From: Arthrobacter castelli DSM 16402
GTDB taxonomy: Bacteria > Actinomycetota > Actinomycetes > Actinomycetales > Micrococcaceae
Reading direction: 5' to 3'
Length of the DNA: 64,000 nt
Assembly (NCBI RefSeq): GCF_000430705.1
Contig: NZ_AUMN01000001.1
Coordinates: 310,001-374,000, forward strand
Below the pieces are notes generated by a model that saw only the letters and a list, made by a program, of their open reading frames with translations, searched no databases and was not told where the DNA came from. Each line of letters begins with the position of its first letter. Position 1 is the stretch's first letter. The translations under genes were made by a program, and so were the position numbers. Positions 42,690 to 50,131 of the stretch are shown one piece after another.

Positions 42690-44282
42690 ATGATCAAGAG
42701 AAGACCTGGAGGTGTGGTGAACAAGGACCGGTTTCCGCTGCGCCTGCAGCTGCTGGGGCTGCAGGTGTTCATTGTGCTCGCCCTGGTCTCCGTGGTGCTG
42801 GCCTTCGTGGTCAAGATCGAGGCGGACCAGATCCGCGAAACCACCATTGAGAGGGTGCGCGACGTCGCCACCCAGACGGCGTCGCTTCCCGTCGTCGTCT
42901 CCGGGTTGCAGAGCGCGGATCCGCCCCGGGACATCGCACCGGTGGCAAAGCTGGTGGCCGACGCCGCCGGGGTGGATTACGTAGTGGTCGTGGACATGGA
43001 TGGTATCCGCGCCGCTCATCCGGATCCGGGCCGCATTGGCGAGCACGTTTCCTCCAATCATGAAGACATCCGGCAGGGCGGCTCCTTCGTCGGCGTGCAG
43101 GAGGGGCCCGTGGGGGTCACCCTGCGGGCCAAGGTGCCGGTGTACGACGGCGACACAATCGTTGGAACGGTCTCCGTCGGGATCCTCGAGAGCCGGATGC
43201 AGGACGACCTGCAAGGCACCGTGGCCGCGCTGGCACCGTGGACCATCGGCGCCGTCGTACTCGGGGTGCTGGCCGCAGCGTGGGTGACCCGGATGGTGCG
43301 GCGGCGGATCTTCGGGCTGGAGCCGTCCGAAATCGCCTCGCTGATGCAGTCCAACGAGGCGCTGCTGCACAGCGTGCGCGACGGGGTGGTCGCCGTCGAC
43401 CCCCAGGGCAGGCTCGGGCTGATCAATGACGAGGCCTCCCGCCTGCTGGGTATCGGACCGGACGTGGTGGGCCGGCCGGCAAGCGAGGTGCTCGACGACG
43501 ACGTCGTCGCGCTGCTGCAAAGTTCTGAGCCGACGGCGGAGGAGCAACAGTATGTGCTCGCCGGTGAACGCGTGCTGCTTGCGGCGCGCAGCGACGCCTG
43601 GGTGGATGGACGGCACGTGGGACGGACCCTGGCCCTGCAGGATCGCACCGAACTGGAGAGCACCCTGCGGGACCTGGCCGGACAGCGCTCCACCGCCGAA
43701 ATGCTCCGCTCGCAGACCCACGAATTCTCCAACCGGCTGCATATCGTCTCCGGACTGCTGGACCTGGGCGAAGTGGACGAATTGCGCCGCTACATCGGCA
43801 CCCTGACCGGGTCGGACCCGGAGCAATTCCCGGACTCCGGCATCGCCGACCCCTCGCTGGCCGCACTGATCAACGCCAAGTCCGCTGTGGCACGGGAGGC
43901 GGGCGTCACGCTGACGATTGACCCGGAAAGCACTGTCGAAGACAGCTCGGTGGACGATGACACACTGACGGTGCTGGCAAACCTGATCACCAACGCCACC
44001 GAGGCCGCCGGAGCGGGAGGCGAGGTGCTGGTGAAGCTCGCGCTGGACTGCGGCGGCTCGACGATGACGGTCGGCGACACCGGCCCCGGCGTCGCCGACG
44101 ACCAGCGCGGCAGCGTGTTCACCCGGGGCTTCAGCACCAAGTCCGTGGCCGACAACCCCCAACGCGGCATCGGGCTGGCACTGATCCAGCGCATCGCTGC
44201 CCGCCGCGGCGGCTCTGCGCACGTGGGCAGGTCCGCATTGGGCGGGGCCGAGTTTATCGTCAACCTGCCAGCGGAAAGGTGA
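42690..44282 (+). CDS. Sensor histidine kinase, DctS/CitA/DcuS family
   Basis: The 530-residue kinase has an N-terminal membrane segment (LQVFIVLALVSVVLAFVV), an extracytoplasmic PAS-like sensor domain (VAKLVADAAGVDYVVVVDMDGIRAAHPDPGRIGEHVS and VPVYDGDTIVGTVSVGIL) and a second membrane helix near 190-210. A cytoplasmic PAS region follows. The SPOB-type kinase core reads LRSQTHEFSNRLHIVSGLLDLGE, with the phosphorylated His in THEFSNRLH, and ends in the ATPase motifs (NLITNATEAAG, DTGPGV, GIGLALIQ). It senses external tricarboxylates and is next to its response regulator. GTG 42717 with GGAGG upstream is an alternative start. Confidence 0.9.
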   Translation: MIKRRPGGVVNKDRFPLRLQLLGLQVFIVLALVSVVLAFVVKIEADQIRETTIERVRDVATQTASLPVVVSGLQSADPPRDIAPVAKLVADAAGVDYVVVVDMDGIRAAHPDPGRIGEHVSSNHEDIRQGGSFVGVQEGPVGVTLRAKVPVYDGDTIVGTVSVGILESRMQDDLQGTVAALAPWTIGAVVLGVLAAAWVTRMVRRRIFGLEPSEIASLMQSNEALLHSVRDGVVAVDPQGRLGLINDEASRLLGIGPDVVGRPASEVLDDDVVALLQSSEPTAEEQQYVLAGERVLLAARSDAWVDGRHVGRTLALQDRTELESTLRDLAGQRSTAEMLRSQTHEFSNRLHIVSGLLDLGEVDELRRYIGTLTGSDPEQFPDSGIADPSLAALINAKSAVAREAGVTLTIDPESTVEDSSVDDDTLTVLANLITNATEAAGAGGEVLVKLALDCGGSTMTVGDTGPGVADDQRGSVFTRGFSTKSVADNPQRGIGLALIQRIAARRGGSAHVGRSALGGAEFIVNLPAER

Positions 44283-44286
44283 GGCC

Positions 44287-44988
44287 ATGGAAGAGACAAG
44301 CGTACGTACCCTGATTGTCGACGACGACTTCGCCGTCGTGGCCATGCACCGGCGCTTCGTCGACGGGCTGGAAGGCTTCGAAACCGTCGCCACCGCCACA
44401 ACCGGCGAAGAGGTGGTGCCGATCGTGCGGGAGCGGGAGATCGATCTGGTGCTGCTGGACGTGTATCTGCCGGACACCAGCGGACTCGAAGTGCTGGGCC
44501 GGCTGCGGGCCGCAGGCTTCCATCAGACCGGCGTCATCATGATCACCGCGGCCAGCGAGCAGGAGGCCGTGAAACGGGCGCTCGGGCAGGGCGTCGCAGA
44601 TTACCTCGTGAAGCCGTTCTCCAAGGACCAGCTATACGAACGGCTCCGCCGGTTTCGCTCTTCGCTGGCGGCGCAGTCGCCGGCGGGGCAGGAGCAGGAG
44701 TCGCTCAGCCAGGCCGAAGTCGACTCCCTGCTGGGCCGCTCGGTCGAGACGCCCGCGCCGTCGTCGTTGCCCAAGGGCTTGTCCGGGCCCACCTTCCAGC
44801 TGGTGTCGAAGACCCTCAGGGAGGCCGGTGCGGATATGGCCGCCTCCGAGGTCTCGGCCAGCTGCGGAATATCCCGGGTCAGCTCCCGGCGCTATCTGGA
44901 GTACCTGGTCTCCCGCGGTCTTGCGGAACTGCGCCCCCGTTACGGTTCCACCGGCCGGCCCGAACACAGGTACCGCTGGCTCCGCTAA
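44287..44988 (+). CDS. Response regulator, CitB/DcuR-like
   Basis: The 233-residue regulator has a receiver domain (TLIVDDDFAVVAMHRRF with Asp acid pocket, DLVLLDVYLPDTSG phosphorylation site, MITAAS, DYLVKPFSKDQL) and a C-terminal HTH (FQLVSKTLREAGADMAASEVSASCGISRVSSRRYLEYLVSRGLAELRPRYGSTGRPEHRYRW). This organisation matches regulators of dicarboxylate and citrate uptake. It follows the kinase by 4 bases. The targets are probably the divergent tctCBA operon and perhaps tcuA further right. Confidence 0.9.
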   Translation: MEETSVRTLIVDDDFAVVAMHRRFVDGLEGFETVATATTGEEVVPIVREREIDLVLLDVYLPDTSGLEVLGRLRAAGFHQTGVIMITAASEQEAVKRALGQGVADYLVKPFSKDQLYERLRRFRSSLAAQSPAGQEQESLSQAEVDSLLGRSVETPAPSSLPKGLSGPTFQLVSKTLREAGADMAASEVSASCGISRVSSRRYLEYLVSRGLAELRPRYGSTGRPEHRYRWLR

Positions 44989-45032
44989 GCGAGGAGTCGG
45001 CGAGCATCTGGGAGGAATACTACGATGCTGGG

Positions 45033-45404
45033 ATGGACGAGTTGGATGCCAGGCTGCAACGGATCGGGCAGCACCGCTTCCGGGCAAAGTTCCGGCTGCG
45101 TGGCCGGGACCGCGCCGTCGTCGACCTGCGCGGCGTCACAACTGTGCGCCGACACGCCGAGGAGCTGATTGAGCGCCGGCTGGCCCCGGCTGAACCGCGC
45201 AACGACGGCCGCCAGACGCCCTACCGGGGGCATCCCGTGTTCGTCGCGCAGCACGCCACCGCAACGTGCTGCCGCACCTGCTTGGAGCGTTGGCACGGCA
45301 TTCCCGCCGGGCATGAGCTCGACGACGCCGAGCGAGGCTACGTCGTTGAAGCGATCTGCCGATGGATCGCAGGGCAGTACGCTCCACTTGGCCCGCCACC
45401 GTGA
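45033..45404 (+). CDS. DUF4186 family protein
   Basis: The 123-residue protein MDELDARLQRIGQHRFRAKFRLRGRDRAVVDLRG, with RRHAEELIERRLAPAEPRNDGRQTPYRGHPVFVAQHATATCCRTCLERWHGIPAG, matches the DUF4186 pattern as I recall it. The HPVFVAQHATATCCRTCL motif (His, Cys) suggests a metal site. In-frame sequence before ATG 45033 (ASIWEEYYDAG) looks coding but lacks a start codon, so the true start may lie upstream. No functional link to the citrate genes on either side is apparent. Confidence 0.75.
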   Translation: MDELDARLQRIGQHRFRAKFRLRGRDRAVVDLRGVTTVRRHAEELIERRLAPAEPRNDGRQTPYRGHPVFVAQHATATCCRTCLERWHGIPAGHELDDAERGYVVEAICRWIAGQYAPLGPPP

Positions 45405-45425
45405 GCCGGTCGAAGAGGCGGTTGC

Positions 45426-45830
45426 TCAGGCGGACGGCCCAGCCAGACGGATTTCACAACGGAGGCCACTTGAACGGGCGAGTCGGGCGTCGGCTGTGAC
45501 CAAAGGGCAACCGTAGGTTTCGGCGGCCGCAATGTAGGCGGAATCGTACCCAGTAACGTTGTCGCGGAGCTGCCACATTCGGGGTAGCAGGGCAGTGGTG
45601 GCCAGCAGGTCGATTGTCGAGTCTGCCAGAGCGTCGAGAGCATCCAAGGCGCGCTGTCTGCTGATCCTGTTTCCGAGGTGTCGGCCGCGTATCGCAGAGA
45701 ACGTCTCGACCACCAAGTGCTCAGGGGCTGCCCAGTGTGTGTCGCGGGCGAGCTCGGCCCGCGCCCTCTGACCGACTGAACCGTCATCGGTGAGTGCGTT
45801 GGTAAGCGTGGATGCATCTACGATGATCAA
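45426..45830 (-). CDS. vapC: VapC-type PIN-domain toxin
   Basis: The 134-residue protein MIIVDASTLTNALTDDGSVG begins with the catalytic Asp. It contains WAAPEHLVVETFSAIRGRHLGN, RMWQLRDNVTGYDSAYIAAAETYGCPLVTADARLAR with the further acidic residues, and is full length. It would be a Mg-dependent ribonuclease. The upstream antitoxin gene overlaps it by 4 bases. The module lies between citrate-metabolism genes, unrelated in function. Confidence 0.88.
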   Translation of the reverse strand: MIIVDASTLTNALTDDGSVGQRARAELARDTHWAAPEHLVVETFSAIRGRHLGNRISRQRALDALDALADSTIDLLATTALLPRMWQLRDNVTGYDSAYIAAAETYGCPLVTADARLARSSGLRCEIRLAGPSA

Positions 45831-46105
45831 GCGACGTCGCTTGGCGATGCTGGTTGTCCATTGAGCTGGACATCTCGCTCGGCACGCGCACTGTCCAGTC
45901 CGTCAGTGGCCTCGCCGGATGACAGCCGGGATCCGTCGTCACGCCCGGCGAAGCGGTCCAATAGGGGCAAGTTGGCTGAGCGTCGTGCCTCTTCCTCCAC
46001 CAGTGACAGCAGGAAGGCTTGCAGCGACTGTCCTCGGGCGCGTGCGCGCTCGGACAGTGCCTGCCGTACATCGTCAGGGACATCGCGAATCTGCAAAGCA
46101 ACCAT
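45827..46105 (-). CDS. vapB: VapB/FitA-type antitoxin
   Basis: The 92-residue protein MVALQIRDVPDDVRQALSERARARGQSLQAFLLSLVEEEARR has the ribbon-helix-helix DNA-binding N-terminus; a disordered acidic tail for toxin binding follows (LSSGEATDGLDSARAERDVQL). It probably represses its own transcription as a complex with VapC. The ATG follows a TAAACT -10 candidate by 6 bases, so the transcript is likely leaderless, as in the decayed module at 4.7 kb. Confidence 0.87.
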   Translation of the reverse strand: MVALQIRDVPDDVRQALSERARARGQSLQAFLLSLVEEEARRSANLPLLDRFAGRDDGSRLSSGEATDGLDSARAERDVQLNGQPASPSDVA

Positions 46106-46130
46106 GCATGCAGTTTACATGGTTCGCTCC
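46103..46130 (-). promoter_or_regulatory. Promoter/operator of the intact VapBC module
   Basis: On the minus strand the sequence just before the ATG reads CCATGTAAACTGCATGC. It contains a TAAACT -10 and the elements CTGCATG and TGTAAAC. The same elements (CATGCAG and TTTACATG) occur in the promoter of the decayed module at 4661-4679, which suggests related operators. Confidence 0.5.
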
Positions 46131-46238
46131 GATTTGGGTACATTTCGAAAGCTCAGGACCCCGATAGTCCATGCTTGGGTAGTGAATTGCTGCTAGTGGC
46201 GAATGAATCTCGGACTCCTGATCGACGTGCATTCTTCA

Positions 46239-46271
46239 TATGCGCATACGACTGTATACACTGGTATCCAG
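46239..46271. promoter_or_regulatory. Palindromes upstream of the TcuA-like gene
   Basis: Three symmetric elements line up: TATGCGCATA (46239-46248), TGTATACA (46253-46260) and CTGG-TAT-CCAG (46261-46271), ending 21 bases before the GTG start. TGTATACA resembles operators of FCD-type GntR regulators, and one such regulator gene directly follows tcuA. Confidence 0.5.
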
Positions 46272-46292
46272 CAAACGGAAGAGGGAGAACCA

Positions 46293-47768
46293 GTGGAACA
46301 GAATATGCTCGATGCGGACGTCATCGTGGTCGGTGGGGGCAATGCAGGATTCACGGCGGCACACGCCGCAGCGATGCGCGGACGAAAGGTGTTGCTGCTG
46401 GAAAAGGGTGCGGCCGATATGGCCGGCGGCAATAGCTACTACACCGCCGGAGCCACCCGGATCTCTCATGCGGGCTTGGATGACATCGCCGACTTCGTCG
46501 AGCCGGACAAGCGTCACAGTGTCACCGAAGTTCCTCCCTATCCGGCCGCCGAGTACACCGCGGACCTGGAGAAGGTCACCGAGGGCCGCAACGACTCCGC
46601 GCTGACCGAGGTGCTGGTCTCCGAAAGCCAGCAGACGCTGCGGTGGCTGAACAGCCTGGGACTGAAGTACCGGTTGATGTATGAACGCCAGGCCTACGAA
46701 CGGCCCGACGGAACCTTCCTGTTCTGGGGCGGTCTGCACGTGGGCAACGTCGGCGGGGGAGAAGGCCTCATCGCGGATCACACCCGCGTCGCCGCAGAGC
46801 TCGGCTACGAGGTGCGGTACGGGCAGCAGGTGCAGGAGCTGGTGTACGACGGCGGCAAAGTCACCGGTGTGCGCGTGGCGCAGCCGGACGGAACGCTGGC
46901 CGAACTGCGCAGCGAATCTGTGGTGCTGGCCGCAGGCGGCTTCGAATCCAGCCCGGACTGGCGTCGCCAGCACCTCGGGAAGGGCTGGGAGAACGCCAAG
47001 GTCCGCGGCACCCCGTATAACACCGGCGACCTGATCTCTGCAGCCCTGGCGGTCGGCGCGGGCCGTGGCGGAGACTGGAACACCTGCCACAGCGTGCAGT
47101 GGGATGCCTTCACCGCGCAGAACGAGTCCAACCGCGAGCTGACCAACCGGCTGACCCGGCAGAGCTACCCGCTGGGCATCATCGTCAATAACGAGGGCAA
47201 GCGGTTCCTGGACGAAGGCGCGGACTTCCGCAATTACACCTACGCCAAATACGGCAAGGAGATTCTCGCCCAGCCCGGATCCACCGCCTACCAGATCTTC
47301 GATGCCACCCTGCGCCCGATGCTGCGCACCGAGGAGTACGAAATGCCCGGCATCTCCGTCGAAACCGCCGACACTATCGAAGAGCTCGCCGCAAAGATCA
47401 AAGTTCCGGCAGAAGACCTGGCCAAGACCGTCGCCGATTACAACGGCTCCATCGACCGCTCCATCACCTTCGACCCAACGGTCAAAGACGGACGCAAGGC
47501 CGACGTCGAGCCGGTCAAGTCCAACTGGGCGGCACCGCTGGAAACCGGCCCGTTCTACGCCTACGGCGTCACCTGCGGAATCACCTTCACCTTCGGCGGC
47601 ATCAAGTCGGACACTCATGGCAGGGTACTCAATGACGACGGCGGCCACATCGGCGGTCTCTACGTCTGCGGCGAGATGCTCGGCGGGCTGTTCAGCGCCA
47701 ACTACCCGGGCGGCTCCGGCCTCGCCGCCGGTTCGGTGTTCGGACGCCGCGCCGGTACGCTGGCGTAG
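46293..47768 (+). CDS. tcuA: FAD-dependent tricarballylate dehydrogenase-like protein
   Basis: The 491-residue flavoprotein belongs to the fumarate reductase/3-ketosteroid dehydrogenase superfamily: DVIVVGGGNAGFTAAHAAAMRGRKVLLLEKG, AGGNSYYTAGATRI, SVVLAAGGFESSPDWRRQHLGKGWENAKVRGTPYNTGDL and the ending LYVCGEMLGGLFSANYPGGSGLAAGSVFGRRAG. This fits TcuA, which oxidises tricarballylate to cis-aconitate. Tct transport genes and a tricarboxylate-type sensor system lie close by, which supports that role; fumarate-type substrates remain possible. GTG 46293 has GAGGGAG upstream. Confidence 0.82.
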   Translation: MEQNMLDADVIVVGGGNAGFTAAHAAAMRGRKVLLLEKGAADMAGGNSYYTAGATRISHAGLDDIADFVEPDKRHSVTEVPPYPAAEYTADLEKVTEGRNDSALTEVLVSESQQTLRWLNSLGLKYRLMYERQAYERPDGTFLFWGGLHVGNVGGGEGLIADHTRVAAELGYEVRYGQQVQELVYDGGKVTGVRVAQPDGTLAELRSESVVLAAGGFESSPDWRRQHLGKGWENAKVRGTPYNTGDLISAALAVGAGRGGDWNTCHSVQWDAFTAQNESNRELTNRLTRQSYPLGIIVNNEGKRFLDEGADFRNYTYAKYGKEILAQPGSTAYQIFDATLRPMLRTEEYEMPGISVETADTIEELAAKIKVPAEDLAKTVADYNGSIDRSITFDPTVKDGRKADVEPVKSNWAAPLETGPFYAYGVTCGITFTFGGIKSDTHGRVLNDDGGHIGGLYVCGEMLGGLFSANYPGGSGLAAGSVFGRRAGTLA

Positions 47769-47770
47769 CC

Positions 47771-48406
47771 ATGGACCATCAGAGTATCTACACGCGGCTC
47801 AAGGACGAGATCCTGCACGGCAAACACCCGCCGGGCACACCGCTGCGGGAAACCTCGCTGGCGAGCCGGTTCGGCGTCTCCCGCACCCCCGTGCGGGAAG
47901 CGCTGGGCCGGCTGCAGCACGAAGGCCTGCTCGAGCGCGGCCAGCGCGGACTGCAGGTGCGCCGCGTCGACCCGGAACAGATCCTGCAGGTGTACGACAT
48001 GCGCATCATGCTCGAAGAGGAAGCCGCCCGGCAGGCGGCGGCCGCGCGCACCGAGATGGATCTGGTCCGCCTCGACAGCCTGCTGGAACGGGACCGCTCC
48101 CTAAGCGCCCCGGATGACGCCACCCGGATTGCCACCAACCTCGAGTTCCACGCTGCCATCTGGACGGCGGCGCATAACCCGGTGCTGGAGGACCTGCTGG
48201 AACGCCTCTCCACCCACCTGGTGCACGCGCCGACGTCGACGCTGTCGGTGGGGAACAGGTGGCCGGAATCGCTGGACGAGCACGCCGGCTTGGTCGAGGC
48301 GGTACGCACGCGGGACACAGACAATGCCGGTTTGCACGCGAAAGAACACATGACGACGGCGCGTAACCTGCGCCTGGAGATGTTCCGCCACTCTGCTGGC
48401 GGGTAG
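47771..48406 (+). CDS. GntR family regulator, FCD subfamily
   Basis: The 211-residue protein has a GntR winged helix (IYTRLKDEILHGKHPPGTPLRETSLASRFGVSRTPVREALGRLQHEGLLERGQRGLQVR) and an FCD effector domain with metal-ligand-type residues (EFHAAIWTAAHNPVLEDLLERLSTHL and HAGLVEAVRTRDTDNAGLHAKEHM). It starts 2 bases after tcuA and probably controls that gene, perhaps through the TGTATACA site. Ligands of this subfamily are often small organic acids, in keeping with the neighbourhood. Confidence 0.9.
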   Translation: MDHQSIYTRLKDEILHGKHPPGTPLRETSLASRFGVSRTPVREALGRLQHEGLLERGQRGLQVRRVDPEQILQVYDMRIMLEEEAARQAAAARTEMDLVRLDSLLERDRSLSAPDDATRIATNLEFHAAIWTAAHNPVLEDLLERLSTHLVHAPTSTLSVGNRWPESLDEHAGLVEAVRTRDTDNAGLHAKEHMTTARNLRLEMFRHSAGG

Positions 48407-48448
48407 GTCAGCGTTGCCGCGCCGGCTCGACGCACATGCTGGTGGGGT

Positions 48449-48934
48449 TCAGTCGTTCGGAAGCTCGATGTCCCTGGCGTTGAGACACTTTTCATCCTGA
48501 GGAATCTGATCCACAGCGCCGCTCACATCCACCAGCACGGTGCTGGAAGCGACATTGTCCGGATTGATCAGCACCTCGGTGGCCGGATTGCGGCCGTAAG
48601 TGGTCAGAGTCCAGTTCTTCTTGCCCTCTTCAATTATCCAGTCCACGCCGTTGACCCCGACACACCTGTCGGTGGTCGGACCAGGTTCGGGCACGCCACA
48701 GCGCAGCACCACTTTCGACGGATCGCCCCACGCGGCCGTCGCCTGGCTGTCGGTCTCCCGCTTCTCAAATCCAGCCACCTTGTCCGGCAGTGCGATCATG
48801 ATTTGAGCGCACTTCGGATCGGCGGCATTGGCCGCTGGCTCGACGTGGACGGTGGGGGTGCACCCGGTCAACGCAAGCGTGCCACCCAAAAGTGCGGCAA
48901 TCAGGGCATGACGGAATCGGGCAACGTTTCGCAT
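48449..48934 (-). CDS. DUF3515 lipoprotein
   Basis: The 161-residue protein has a lipoprotein signal (LIAALLGGTLALTGCTPT). The domain AANAADPKCAQIMIALPDKVAGFEKRETDSQATAAWGDPSKVVLRCGVPEPGPTTDRCVGVNGVDWIIEEG follows, with four or so Cys residues that may pair outside the cell. The pattern matches actinobacterial DUF3515, often found near thiamine or D-Ala ligase genes, with no assigned role. GGAGG abuts the ATG. It is divergent from the LCP gene. Confidence 0.82.
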   Translation of the reverse strand: MRNVARFRHALIAALLGGTLALTGCTPTVHVEPAANAADPKCAQIMIALPDKVAGFEKRETDSQATAAWGDPSKVVLRCGVPEPGPTTDRCVGVNGVDWIIEEGKKNWTLTTYGRNPATEVLINPDNVASSTVLVDVSGAVDQIPQDEKCLNARDIELPND

Positions 48935-48994
48935 CCTCCAACCGTATCGTGCGATAGAATCGGGCCTTGCCTTGAACTCTAGGGAGTCAACTTA

Positions 48995-50047
48995 GTGAGC
49001 AACGTCTTCGATCAACCAGACTCATATGATGAACAACCCCGTAAGCGGCATACCACCCGGAATGTGTTGTTCGTCTTTCTGGGTCTATTTCTCATCGCAG
49101 CGCTGGTGGCCGGCACCTATATCTATAACCTGGCCAACACGTTCAACAACAGCACCCAGAAAATCGAGACGGCGTTCCCCGACGAGTCCTCTCGGCCGAC
49201 CAAAGAACCCGAAGATAAGAACCCCGGTCCTGAAGCGGTGAACATCCTGCTGATGGGCAGCGACACCCGGGCGGACATGGGGAATCTGACCTCCGGCAGC
49301 CCCACCGGGGAACGATCCGACACGATCATGCTGATGCACATCCCGCCGGATCGCGAAAACGTCTATGTGATGTCCATCATGCGCGACCTCTGGGTCGAGA
49401 TTCCCGGACACGGTATGAACAAGATCAATGCCGCCATGTCCTTCGGCGGGATACCGTTAACCGTTCAGACCATTGAGGGCATGTTCGACGACCGCATCGA
49501 TCACGTGGCCGTCATCGACTTCCAAGGCTTCAAGGCCCTGACCGAGGCACTTGGCGGCGTGACGGTCAACGTCCCCTACAGCTTCTCGACGGGGGAGTAC
49601 GCATTCGAAGCCGGCCCCATGACACTGGAGGGCGAACAGGCGCTTGCGTTCGTTCGCGAACGTAAGGCGTTCTCCAGCGGTGATTACCAGCGGGTCGCCA
49701 ACCAACAGATCTTCGTCAAGGCATTACTGTCGGAGTTCCTGAACGCCAAGACGTTGACGAATCCGGGGCGTATTAGCGACGTCGTAAAGAACTTTGCGCC
49801 ATACATCAGTGTCGATGAACAATTGGACGCTGGTCGTGTCGGAGAACTTGCCTTCTCGCTGCGTGGGGTGCGGAGCGATGATGTCAAGATGTTCACGCTT
49901 CCAACTCAGGGAACTGGCACCTCTGACGATGGCCAGTCCATCGTGCTGAAGGATGAGCAAGCCATCGAGCGCATTTCGCAGGCGCTCGATGACGGCACTC
50001 TGGGCCAGTACCTGCAGAGCCAAGGTTTGGTTAATAGTGGAGGCTGA
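48995..50047 (+). CDS. LCP (LytR-CpsA-Psr) family glycopolymer ligase
   Basis: LCP enzymes attach undecaprenyl-linked glycopolymers to the cell wall. The 350-residue protein has a short cytoplasmic tail, one membrane helix (VLFVFLGLFLIAALVAGTYIY, 25-45) and an extracytoplasmic LCP domain (NILLMGSDTRADMGNLTSGSPTGERSDTIMLMHIPPDRENVYVMSIMRDLWVEIPGHGMNKINAAMSFGGIPLTVQTIEGMF). The domain holds the conserved Asp and Arg residues that bind the pyrophosphate. It opens the polysaccharide locus. GGGAG lies 9 bases before GTG 48995. Confidence 0.9.
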   Translation: MSNVFDQPDSYDEQPRKRHTTRNVLFVFLGLFLIAALVAGTYIYNLANTFNNSTQKIETAFPDESSRPTKEPEDKNPGPEAVNILLMGSDTRADMGNLTSGSPTGERSDTIMLMHIPPDRENVYVMSIMRDLWVEIPGHGMNKINAAMSFGGIPLTVQTIEGMFDDRIDHVAVIDFQGFKALTEALGGVTVNVPYSFSTGEYAFEAGPMTLEGEQALAFVRERKAFSSGDYQRVANQQIFVKALLSEFLNAKTLTNPGRISDVVKNFAPYISVDEQLDAGRVGELAFSLRGVRSDDVKMFTLPTQGTGTSDDGQSIVLKDEQAIERISQALDDGTLGQYLQSQGLVNSGG

Positions 50048-50131
50048 CTCGGCAAGGTATAGTACCTAAGGCCGCCAAGCAGCCACCCGCCCGCATACAC
50101 GCGTTTATTACAAGGAAATTGGTGACATCAC

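Noticed and set aside
42588-44477. A 629-codon open frame opposite the sensor kinase
   Set aside because: Composition is Arg/His/Gln-rich without motifs; the plus strand holds a complete histidine kinase.
46236-47648. A 470-codon frame opposite tcuA
   Set aside because: It mirrors the codons of tcuA and shows no domain; tcuA on the other strand is convincing.
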